A stretch of DNA of 64,000 nt from Duganella margarita (lineage in GTDB: Bacteria; Pseudomonadota; Gammaproteobacteria; Burkholderiales; Burkholderiaceae_D): contig NZ_WWCS01000001.1 of the NCBI RefSeq assembly GCF_009857535.1, forward strand, positions 62,001 through 126,000. The letters run 5' to 3'. The position numbers were made by a program, and so were the translations under genes. How positions within the stretch are numbered: the first letter of the stretch is position 1; each line of letters begins with the position of its first letter. The notes under the pieces were generated by a model that saw only the letters and a program-made list of their open reading frames with translations, searched no databases and had not been told where the DNA came from. This document shows, piece by piece, positions 37,699 through 46,600 of the stretch.

Positions 37699-39714
37699 TC
37701 AAATATCCAGCGGATCGACTTCCAGCGACCACTTCACGCGGCTTTTCATCTGGCGCAGCGTCAGCATCCACTCCTTGAGAAAGGCTTGCAGCGCCGGCCG
37801 TGACGGCGACTCCACCAGCAACTGCGCGCGGTCCACATTGTGCACCCGCGTCATGCTCATCGGAATCGGATCGTTGATGGTAATGCCCGGATGCTGCATG
37901 CAATCGCGCGCCAGGGTCAGGAACTCAATCGCCGTGGCCAGTTCGCGCGCCTCGGCCCGCAGCAGCGCCTGGAACAGATACGGCGGCAGCGCGGCCTGCT
38001 CGCGCTCCTCCAGCAAGGCCGACGCAAAGTGATCGTAATCGTGGTGCACCACCGCGCCGTACAGCGGATGCTGCGGATAACGCGTCTGAATCAGCACCTC
38101 GCTCGGAATGCCGGCCCGTCCGGCGCGGCCGGAGACCTGCATCAGCTGCGCAAACAGCCGCTCGCTGGCGCGGTAATCCTGCGAAAACAGCGCCGTATCC
38201 GGATTCATGATGCCCACCAGCGTCAGCCGCTTGAAGTCGTGGCCCTTGGCGACCATCTGCGTGCCGACCAGGATATCCACCTCGCCGCGGTGCACGGTAT
38301 CGAACGCCTCCTGCGCGCTGCCCTTCTTGCGGGTGGAGTCGGCGTCGATGCGCAGGATGCGTGCCTCCGGGAACAAAGCCTGCAAGCCCTCCTCCACGCG
38401 CTGCGTGCCGCGCCCCAGCGGCTGGATGTCGACATTGCCGCAAGTCGGGCAATGGCGCGGAATGCGCATCTCCAGGCTGCAATGGTGGCAGCGCAGGCGA
38501 TGCTCGGGACGATGCAGCACCATGAACGAGGTGCAGCGCGTGCATTCGCTGATCCAGCCGCAGGATTCGCAGCAGATCACCGGCGCATAGCCGCGGCGAT
38601 TTAGGAACAGCAGCGACTGCTCGCCGCGCTCCAGCCGCTGCCTGATGGCCGCCACCAGGTGCGAAGTCAGGCCATCGTTCGGCTTGTCGCGCTCCATATC
38701 GATCAGCTTGACGGTCGGCAGCACAGCGTTCTGCACCGCCCGCTCGCGCAGCTCCAGCTTGCGATAGCGGCCGGATTGCGCGTGATGCCAGCTTTCCAGC
38801 GACGGCGTGGCCGAGCCCAGCACAATCGGGATCTGCAACTGCCACGCGCGCCACACGGCCAGGTCGCGCGCCGAGTAGCGCAGGCCTTCCTGCTGCTTGT
38901 ACGACGGGTCGTGTTCCTCGTCGATAACGATCAGCTTCAGGTGCGGCAGCGACGACAAAATCGCCAGCCGCGTGCCCAGCACGATGCGCGCCTTGCCCTG
39001 ATGCGCCGCCAGCCAGTGCAGCATGCGTTCGCCCTCGGACAGGCTGCTGTGCAGCGTGGCCAGCATCACGCCGGGGAAGCGCGCGCGGATATTGCCTTCC
39101 AGTTGGGGCGTCAGGTTAATTTCGGGCACCAGGATCAGGATCTGGCCGTCCGGCTCGCGTGCCAGCACTTGCGCGCAGGCCTGCAGGTAGACTTCGGTCT
39201 TGCCGCTGCCGGTCACGCCGTACAGCAGAGTCGGCGTGAAGCCCTGGGCGCCACCGATGGCGTCGGCGGCGATCTGCTGCTGCGGATTGAGCACCGGCAT
39301 ATTGGACGGCGTGGGATCGTGCGGCGCGTCCAGCTTGGTCAGCTTCTTCAGCGCCCGGTCCAGCGCCACGGTGGTCAGCACGCGCAGATTCTTGGGCAAG
39401 CCGGGCAGCGCCACCTCGCCCAGCGGGCGCTGGTAGTAATCGGCGGCAAAGCCAGCCAGCGCCAGCCATTGGGCGGACAACGGCGCCAGCTGGCTGCGCA
39501 CGGCTAGCGCGTCCTTCAACTTTTCCACAGGCACATCGGTCTCATCGACCACGCCGACGATCAGGCCGACCACCTCGCGCCGCGCAAAGGACACCAGCGC
39601 CAGCTGACCGACTTGGGGCCGCTCGGCCGGATCGCACTGCCAGCGGTAGTCAAACACCGCGTTGAGCGGCGTATCAATGGCGATTTGCAGGTAGCAAGGG
39701 CGTGGATTATTCAT
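37699..39714 (-). CDS. priA: Primosomal protein N' (replication restart helicase PriA)
   Basis: A 671-residue superfamily 2 helicase that restarts stalled forks. The N-terminal 3' DNA-binding domain, Walker A GVTGSGKTEVYLQ, DEEHD box (VIDEEHDPSYKQ), and the paired zinc-binding Cys motifs (ICCESCGWISECTRC and LRCHHCSLEMRIPRHCPTCGN) are all present. ATG 39714 (MNNPRPCYLQIAIDTPL) is preferred; the open frame to 39780 runs into DnaA-box DNA. The start is next to the putative DnaA-binding locus. Confidence 0.95.
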   Translation of the reverse strand: MNNPRPCYLQIAIDTPLNAVFDYRWQCDPAERPQVGQLALVSFARREVVGLIVGVVDETDVPVEKLKDALAVRSQLAPLSAQWLALAGFAADYYQRPLGEVALPGLPKNLRVLTTVALDRALKKLTKLDAPHDPTPSNMPVLNPQQQIAADAIGGAQGFTPTLLYGVTGSGKTEVYLQACAQVLAREPDGQILILVPEINLTPQLEGNIRARFPGVMLATLHSSLSEGERMLHWLAAHQGKARIVLGTRLAILSSLPHLKLIVIDEEHDPSYKQQEGLRYSARDLAVWRAWQLQIPIVLGSATPSLESWHHAQSGRYRKLELRERAVQNAVLPTVKLIDMERDKPNDGLTSHLVAAIRQRLERGEQSLLFLNRRGYAPVICCESCGWISECTRCTSFMVLHRPEHRLRCHHCSLEMRIPRHCPTCGNVDIQPLGRGTQRVEEGLQALFPEARILRIDADSTRKKGSAQEAFDTVHRGEVDILVGTQMVAKGHDFKRLTLVGIMNPDTALFSQDYRASERLFAQLMQVSGRAGRAGIPSEVLIQTRYPQHPLYGAVVHHDYDHFASALLEEREQAALPPYLFQALLRAEARELATAIEFLTLARDCMQHPGITINDPIPMSMTRVHNVDRAQLLVESPSRPALQAFLKEWMLTLRQMKSRVKWSLEVDPLDI

Positions 39715-39745
39715 GCTGCACCTTGCAAAAATATCGATGCTGTAT

Positions 39746-39780
39746 GTATCCACAGTTTCTGTGGATAACTTTGTGGACAA
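39746..39780. repeat. DnaA-box trio, left copy of a 30-bp direct repeat
   Basis: CCACAG, TGTGGATAACTTTGTGG and A-rich flanks form a block that recurs almost unchanged at 40170-40204. It holds one consensus box (39760-39768) between two one-mismatch boxes. Confidence 0.7.
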
Positions 39781-40169
39781 TGGAATCTTAACCCCCGGAA
39801 AGCAATGACGTTCAAGTTGGCATCTTCCAAAACCGGGTAAAAAATCAAAATTTTATCTCTTTAAAATCAATGACTTGGAAAATGCTTCCTAGGGAGCGGA
39901 AATTTGCCGTCGGAATCGTCCAGCTGTGCATAAGTGAAGTATTTAGGAGGCTTTTTTCGGGGAAATCAAGCACTTTTTTGCACCGTTTCGGCGCTTTGCA
40001 GCGCACCAATCCGCCAAATTTTATCCTTATGCTCACACCAAGCTTTGCGGCTTGATAACAAGCTTTGTAACCGTGTTATTTTTGCCTAAAAATCGTGCAA
40101 CGCAACATACATCTCAGGCCAAATGGCAATATTACGGCTAAGTCACGGTTTACTAAGTCATTTTATTTC

Positions 40170-40204
40170 TTGTCCACAGTTTTTGTGGATAACTTTGTGG
40201 AAAA
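40170..40204. repeat. DnaA-box trio, right copy of a 30-bp direct repeat
   Basis: The second copy of the block at 39746-39780, differing at a few bases. It holds a consensus box at 40184-40192 and one-mismatch boxes at 40170-40178 and 40196-40204. The 424-base spacing between copies and their shared orientation are unlike chance. Confidence 0.7.
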
Positions 40205-40402
40205 TGAAGAAATAAACTACTTGAAGCTTGGCTATAGTGTTTACGGCTTGCTAAACATTGCCCCTTGGACCACAAATTTTATCGCTTTAAATCAATGAGT
40301 TAACTCATCATCAAGGGCTAGCCAAAAAGCACTGCCTATTATTTCCGCAGCAAAAAAAATTGTGCATAAGTCGGTCTGATGAGCTGATTTGCACGATGAA
40401 AA

Positions 40403-40457
40403 AAACCCCCATCCGCACTGAGCGCGATCTTGAGCGCGTTCAGGCTGATGGGGGTTT
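40403..40457 (-). terminator. Terminator of hemE
   Basis: Arms 40403-40413 and 40447-40457 (AAACCCCCATC/GATGGGGGTTT) form an 11-base stem with a structured loop. On the minus strand it is followed by a T-run (40400-40402 and beyond). It lies 13 bases after the hemE stop and separates hemE from the DnaA-box locus. Confidence 0.8.
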
Positions 40458-40469
40458 GTTCTTCTTGAA

Positions 40470-41555
40470 TCAGATTGCGCGCTGGGCCTTGCTGTAGGTG
40501 TGCACCGCTTCCACCATGGCCGCCACGCTTTCCGGCGGCGTGAACTGCGAAATGCCGTGGCCCAGGTTGAAGACGTGGCCGCTGCCGCTGACGCCCGGCG
40601 GGCCGAACGCGTCCAGCACCTTGTGAACTTCGGCAGTGATCTGGTCCGGGCTGGCGAACAGGATGGCCGGGTCCAGATTGCCTTGCAGGGCGACCTTGTG
40701 GCCGACCTTGTGGCGTGCCTGGGTCAGGTTGGCGGTCCAGTCCAGGCCCAGCGCGTCGGCGCCAATGTCGGCGATTTCCTCGATCCAGTGGCCGCCGCCC
40801 TTGGTGAACACGATGGCCGGGATCTTGACGCCATCCTTTTCACGTTTCAGCAGCGCCAGCACCTGGCGCATGTATTTGAGCGAGAACTCCTGGTAGGCGC
40901 CATCGGCCAGCGCGCCGCCCCACGAGTCGAAAATCATCACCGCCTGTGCGCCGGCGTCGATCTGGGCGTTCAGGTACTCGGCCACCGCCTTGGCGTTGGT
41001 GTCGAGGATGAAGCGCATCAGGTCCGGGCGGTTGTACAGCATCTTCTTGATATTGTGGAACTCGCGCGAGCCCTCACCTTCGACCATATAGCAGGCCAGC
41101 GTCCACGGGCTGCCGGAGAAGCCGATCAGCGGCACGCGGCCATTGAGCTCGGTGCGGATCTGGGTCACGGCCTTGAACACGTAGTCCAGCGACCCCGGTT
41201 CCGGCTGGCGCAGGGCCAGCACATCGGCCTCGGTCTTCAGCGGACGCTCGAATTTCGGGCCTTCGCCCTCGACGAAGTGCAGGCCCAGGCCCATCGCGTC
41301 CGGCACCGTCAGGATGTCGGAGAACAGAATGGCGGCGTCCAGCGGGAAGCGGTCAAGCGGCTGAATCGTCACCTCGGTGGCGTAATCGGGATTGGTGGCC
41401 AGGCCCATAAAGGAACCGGCTTTGGCGCGGGTGGCGCGGTATTCAGGCAGATACCTTCCGGCCTGGCGCATCAGCCACACAGGGGTGTAGGCGGTGGGCT
41501 GGCGCAGCAACGCGCGCAGGAAGGTGTCATTCTTGAGCGGAGCAAATTGTGGCAT
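40470..41555 (-). CDS. hemE: Uroporphyrinogen decarboxylase
   Basis: A 361-residue enzyme that removes four acetate carboxyl groups from uroporphyrinogen III to give coproporphyrinogen III in haem synthesis. The signature [19 protein letters not shown] lies near the N terminus, and [16 protein letters not shown] and the FDSWGGAL motif follow. ATG 41555 ([10 protein letters not shown]) is chosen; a TTG three codons upstream is possible. The gene is single, with its own terminator. Confidence 0.97.
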   Translation of the reverse strand: MPQFAPLKNDTFLRALLRQPTAYTPVWLMRQAGRYLPEYRATRAKAGSFMGLATNPDYATEVTIQPLDRFPLDAAILFSDILTVPDAMGLGLHFVEGEGPKFERPLKTEADVLALRQPEPGSLDYVFKAVTQIRTELNGRVPLIGFSGSPWTLACYMVEGEGSREFHNIKKMLYNRPDLMRFILDTNAKAVAEYLNAQIDAGAQAVMIFDSWGGALADGAYQEFSLKYMRQVLALLKREKDGVKIPAIVFTKGGGHWIEEIADIGADALGLDWTANLTQARHKVGHKVALQGNLDPAILFASPDQITAEVHKVLDAFGPPGVSGSGHVFNLGHGISQFTPPESVAAMVEAVHTYSKAQRAI

Positions 41556-41618
41556 GGAAGGCAATAGAGAACAATCAAGCCGCTATTATCGCATCCCCTG
41601 CCATTTTGCGACTTTAAC

Positions 41619-41678
41619 CCGGGGTCAGTTCTGCCAAATGTACATGGGCCCGTGTGCATTTGGCAGAACTGACCCCGG
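41619..41678. repeat. 60-bp near-perfect palindrome upstream of hemE and the S9 peptidase gene
   Basis: Perfect 22-base arms (41619-41640 and 41657-41678) flank a 16-base centre that is itself almost a palindrome (ACATGGGCCCGTGT). It lies between the divergent starts of hemE and the S9 peptidase gene. The GGGGTCAG ends suggest a small mobile palindromic repeat of the kind found scattered in Oxalobacteraceae chromosomes (inference). Confidence 0.75.
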
Positions 41679-41728
41679 ATTTTGCTCTATCATGCGGAGC
41701 ACCGCGCATCGACCTTTTTGGAGCTTTT

Positions 41729-43648
41729 ATGACAACGCCTGCTTCCCCGAACATTGCCGCCTTTGGCGCCTGGCCTTCGACCATCAGCGCGGCGCGCGTG
41801 GCGGCGGGGGCGACGCCGCTGTCGTCGCTGATGCTGGGCGGGGCCGACGGCAGCGATATCTTCTGGCTGGCCGGCCGCGCGGCGGAGGCGGGCCGCAATA
41901 CGCTGCTGCGCTATCACGGCGCCGCCACCGAGGAATTGACGCCGGCGCCGTTCAATGTGCGCTCGCGGGTGCATGAATATGGCGGCGGGGCGTATGCGGT
42001 GGAGGGCGAGACGGTGTACTTCTCGCACTTTAAGGATAACTGCGTCTATCGCGTGGCGCCGGGCGATGCACCGGTGGCGGTAACGCAGGCCGGCAGGCAG
42101 CGCTTCGCCGATTTCGTGGTCGACCGCGCGCGCAATCGGCTGATCGGCGTGCGCGAGCTGCATGGCGACGACGAACATGCGCAGCCCACCAACACCATCT
42201 GCGCGATCGACATCGCCAGCGGCGCCGAGACGGTGCTGGTGCACGGCGCGGACTTTTATTCGTCGCCACGCCTGTCGCCGGACGGCCGGTCGCTGGTCTG
42301 GCTAAGCTGGGACCATCCCCGCATGCCGTGGCAAGGCACCACGCTGTGGCTGGCCGATATCAACCCAGACGGCACGCTGGCCGCGCCCAAACGCATCGCC
42401 GGCGGCGAAGAGGAATCAATCTGCCAGCCCGAATGGGCGCCCGACAACCTGCTGCATTTCGTCTCCGACCGCAGCGGATGGTGGAACCTGTACCGCCTGT
42501 GCGCCGACCGCGTGCGCATCGAAGGCCTGTGCCCGATGGAAGCCGAATTCGCCTCCCCGCACTGGACCTTCGGTAACAGCATGTACGGCTTCCGCTCGGC
42601 CAGCGAAATCATTTGCACCTACATCGACAAGGGCGTGAGCCGCCTGGCGCGCCTGCTGCCGGGCAGCGGCAAGCTGGAAGCCATCGCCAATCCGTACGAG
42701 GAAATCCGCGAACTGCGCGTCGGTCCCGGCTACATCGCCATGCTGGCCGGCGGTCCGACCATCCCGATGGAACTGGCGCGCATCGACTTCACCGAGGAAG
42801 GCGTCGAAATCCTGGCACAGTCGATCGACGACCTGCCGGAGGAAGCCAACCTGTCCGTCCCGGTCAATATCAGCTACCCGAGCGCCAACGGCCGCACCGC
42901 GCACGCCTTCTACTACCCGCCGCGCAACCAGGACGTGCAGGCGCCGGCAGGCAGCAAGCCGCCGGTGATCGTCATCAGCCACGGCGGCCCGACCGGCATG
43001 ACCGTCAATACGCTCAACCTGAAGACCCAGTTCTGGACCAGCCGCGGTTTCGGCGTGCTGGACGTGAACTACGGCGGCAGCACCGGCTTTGGCCGCGCCT
43101 ACCGCGATTTGCTCAAGGGCCAGTGGGGCATCGTCGATGTCGAAGACTGCGTGGCCGGCGCCCAGGCGCTGGTGGAGCGCGGCCTGGCCGACGGCGAACG
43201 CCTGATCATCCGCGGCGGCAGCGCCGGCGGCCTGACCACGCTGTGCGCGCTGACCTTCCATGACGTGTTCAAGGCCGGCGCCAGCTACTACGGCGTCTCC
43301 GACCTGAAAGGCCTGGACCAGGATTCGCACAAGTTCGAGTCGAATTACAATGAATACCTGATCGCCCCCAAGGCGCAGGCCGACGCCATCTACGCCCAAC
43401 GCTCGCCGATCAATCACACCGACAAGCTGTCACGCCCAATGATTTTCTTCCAGGGCCTGGACGACAAGGTGGTGCCGCCGCAGCAATCGGAAATGATGGT
43501 CGACGCGCTGAAAAAGCGCGGCATCCCGGTCGAATACGTGGCGCTGGAAGGCGAAGGCCATGGCTTCCGCAAAGCCGAAAACATCATCCGCACGCTGGAA
43601 GCGGAGCTGGACTTCTATCAAAACATCTTTAAGCTGAATCACGCATGA
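41729..43648 (+). CDS. S9 family prolyl oligopeptidase-like protein
   Basis: A 639-residue cytoplasmic serine peptidase. The N-terminal two thirds form a beta-propeller (LSPDGRSLVWLSWDHPRMPWQGTTLW), and the C-terminal alpha/beta-hydrolase domain has SHGGPTG near 418, the nucleophile motif GGSAGG near 495-500, Asp in DDKVVPP near 577 and His in GEGHGF near 610. The pattern is closest to the acylaminoacyl-peptidase (S9C) group. ATG 41729 is chosen; the frame upstream lies in the palindrome. It overlaps the SNF2 gene by four bases. Confidence 0.92.
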   Translation: MTTPASPNIAAFGAWPSTISAARVAAGATPLSSLMLGGADGSDIFWLAGRAAEAGRNTLLRYHGAATEELTPAPFNVRSRVHEYGGGAYAVEGETVYFSHFKDNCVYRVAPGDAPVAVTQAGRQRFADFVVDRARNRLIGVRELHGDDEHAQPTNTICAIDIASGAETVLVHGADFYSSPRLSPDGRSLVWLSWDHPRMPWQGTTLWLADINPDGTLAAPKRIAGGEEESICQPEWAPDNLLHFVSDRSGWWNLYRLCADRVRIEGLCPMEAEFASPHWTFGNSMYGFRSASEIICTYIDKGVSRLARLLPGSGKLEAIANPYEEIRELRVGPGYIAMLAGGPTIPMELARIDFTEEGVEILAQSIDDLPEEANLSVPVNISYPSANGRTAHAFYYPPRNQDVQAPAGSKPPVIVISHGGPTGMTVNTLNLKTQFWTSRGFGVLDVNYGGSTGFGRAYRDLLKGQWGIVDVEDCVAGAQALVERGLADGERLIIRGGSAGGLTTLCALTFHDVFKAGASYYGVSDLKGLDQDSHKFESNYNEYLIAPKAQADAIYAQRSPINHTDKLSRPMIFFQGLDDKVVPPQQSEMMVDALKKRGIPVEYVALEGEGHGFRKAENIIRTLEAELDFYQNIFKLNHA

Positions 43649-46600
43649 CCGATCCCAAGCTGCTCGTCGAATTCGACGCGCTGCCATTTAACGAAAAAGC
43701 CATCCTCGCCCTGCTCGCCCTGATCGGCGAGCCGACGGGACGCACCGCCATCCTCGATCACCTGAACCATGCGCGCATCGAGCAGGATAACGACGGCAAT
43801 CTGTACACCGTCGCCACGCTGGACGACTCCATGTCGCGGCTGGAACGGCTGGCCTTCATCAGCGTGGTGACGGGACGCGGCTTTATCTGCAATCCCAAGC
43901 TGCGCTGGCCGGCGATCCGCTCCGCCATCGGCACCCACGCGCTGGAAGACCTGTGCGCAGCCTATGCGGAACTGGTGCCGATGCGCCAGACCTGGAACAG
44001 CATGGAGCCGCGCAGCTACCGCGCCGGCATGGCGCGCCTGCGCATGGGCCTTTTGCGCGGCCACGGTCCGCAACAGATCCAGCAGGTGCTGGCGTTCTGC
44101 CTGGGCAGCTACGAGGCGGCGCAGCTGCATCCGATCGTCGACATCTTCGGCCGTCCGTTCGAGCCGGGCATGCTCGCGCTGGTCCACCCGCTGCTGCAGG
44201 ACGATGTGCTGGCGGTGCTGCTGCAAAACGCCCAGCACGAACCGGCCACCGCGCCGGCCATCCGCGAATTCTGCGAGATGCACATGCAGCGCCGTCACGG
44301 CGACGTCAATGCCGAACTGCGCATGGCGATGGCGGAAGACGCGCTGCTGTGCGGCCGCCTGGACGACGCCAAACGCTACCTCGAACGCACGGTGGGCCCG
44401 CAAAGCCAGTACCTCGCCAGCGTGGTGGTGCTGCTGCGCGGTGCCGCCAGCGCCGCCATCATCGGCTTTGACGCCGCGCTGAAAACCCTGCGCCGCGATA
44501 CCGGCAAACGCAAGCAGCTGTTCACTGGCATGGGTGCGCAGTTGTATCTGCTGTCGGCGCTACGCAGCACCGACGCCAAGCACCTGAAGGCGGCGGAAGC
44601 CTACCTGGAAATCGCCGTCAAGCTGCCGAGAAATCACGACAGCGCGGTGCACCAGCAGATCGACATGCTGCGCCAGATCCGCGCCGGCATCATGCAGGCG
44701 GATGCGGTGTCGGCGCTGCCGTGGGAGCCGTCGCTGCAAACGCAGATGTTCCAGTACCTGCTGTACTTCTGGCTCTCGCTGCCGCAACTGCAGGAGCGCA
44801 AGGAGCAGTTGCAGGAAATGGTGAAGAACGCCGAACGCGCCGGCTACATGTTCATCGCCGGCCAGGGCGCCGCGCTGCTGGGCCAGATGGGCGACGCCGC
44901 GATGCAGACGCACGCGCAAGCCTTGCGTTCGCGCTTCGGCTTCCCGGACCTGAGCACCTGGTTCGAGCGGCAGGAAGGCTGGCAGCGCCAACTCACCGCG
45001 CTGATCAACCTGCACCAGCCCACCGCGCCGGATGCGGCGGGCAGTTCGCGCCTGGTCTGGCTGCTGACCTACGATCCGCGCCACGGCCTGACCGACATTG
45101 CACCGGTGGAGCAGAAGCGCGATGCGCGCGGCCTGTGGAGCAAGGGCCGCGCCGTGGGCCTGAAGCGCCTGCGCTTCGAGTCCGAGCAGTTCGACTTCCT
45201 GACGCCGCAGGATATCCGCGCGGCCGAGGCGATCACGGTGGCGCATCGCGGCTACCAGTCAACCGGCCTGACTTACGAGATCGACCCGCAGCGCGCCGCG
45301 CCAATGCTGGTCAATCACCCGCTGTTGTACTGGTCCGATTTGCCGGACATGCGGGTGGAGATGCTGTCCGGCGAACCGGAACTGCTCGTCAAGCGCAGTC
45401 CTGGCAACCTGGAACTGCGCTTGCAGCCGCCGATCCCGGACGATAACTCCTCGGTGGTCATTACCCGCGAGACGCCAACGCGACTGCGCGTGGTCAGCAT
45501 CCTCGATGAACACCGCAAGATCGCCTCCATCGTCGGCGATGCGCTCAACGTACCATCGCATGCGGAGCAGCAGGTGCTGTCGGCCATCAGCGCCATCTCG
45601 TCGCTGGTGACGGTGCAGTCGGACATCGGCGGCGCCGCGCCGGACATGGAGCAGATGGAGGCCGACATGCGCCTGCATCTGCACCTACTGCCCTACCAGC
45701 ATGGCCTGAAGATGCAGATCCTGGTGCGGCCGCTGGTCAATGGCGCCTACTACAAGCCGGGCGACGGCGCCGACAGCGTGATCGCCGATATCGGCGGCAA
45801 GCCGGTGCAGGCGCGCCGCCAGCTGATCGACGAACGCGATGCGGAGCGAGACCTGATCGCCAGATGCCCGGTGCTGGAGTCGGCCGAGCAGGAACACGGC
45901 GAGTGGCTGCTCGGCCAACCGGCCCTGTGCCTGCAACTGCTGGTGGAATTGCAGGCGCTGGACCCAACCAGCATCGTCATCGCCTGGCCGGAAGGCGAGA
46001 GCTTCCGCGTCACCAACAAGGTCGAGACCAAGCAGCTGCGCCTGGCGATCAAGAGCAACAAGGACTGGTTTGCCGCCAGCGGCGAACTGCAAGTGGACGA
46101 GGGCAAGGTCATCGACCTGCGCACGCTGCTGGAGATGATGGAGAAGAGTCACGGCCGCTTCGTTGAACTGGGCGAAAACCGCTACCTGGCGCTGACCGAG
46201 GAACTGCATCGCCGCCTGCAGGAAGTATCGGCCTACGGTGAGCTCACCGCCGACGGCGTGCGCCTGCATCCGCTGGCGTCGTTCGCGCTGGAAGAACTGG
46301 CCGACGATGTCGGCGGCCTCAAATCCGACAAGCTGTGGAAAGCGCATTTGTCGCGCATGCAGGAGCAGACCACGTTCGAGCCGCAGCTGCCAAGCACTCT
46401 GCAGGCGGAGTTGCGCGACTATCAGCTGGAAGGCTACAACTGGCTGTCGCGCCTTGCGCATTGGGGCGTCGGCGCCTGCCTGGCCGACGATATGGGGCTT
46501 GGCAAAACGCTGCAGGCGCTGGCGCTGATGCTGTCGCGCGCGCCGCAAGGCCCGACGCTGGTGATCGCGCCAACCTCGGTCTGCATGAACTGGATGAGCG

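Larger units (their letters stand above)
39715..40469. other. AT-rich DnaA-box locus (candidate origin or DnaA-binding site)
   Basis: A gene-free 755-bp gap between priA and hemE, clearly more AT-rich than its flanks. Four sites match the TTATNCACA DnaA box on the minus strand: TGTGGATAA at 39760-39768 and 40184-40192, TGTGCATAA at 39925-39933 and 40361-40369. Near matches flank the first and third (39746-39754, 39772-39780, 40170-40178, 40196-40204). The motif AAATTTTATC or a close form occurs three times (about 39848, 40017, 40275), like AT-rich unwinding repeats. In Caulobacter and other alphaproteobacteria the origin is beside hemE. No dnaA gene is in the window, so it may be oriC, a DnaA-titration site or a DnaA-controlled promoter. 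Confidence 0.6.

Noticed and set aside
39845..40298. Short frames in the priA-hemE gap (39845-40036 minus, 39870-40055 plus, 40095-40298 plus)
   Set aside because: They lack family patterns and good ribosome sites and overlap the DnaA boxes; the DNA looks non-coding.
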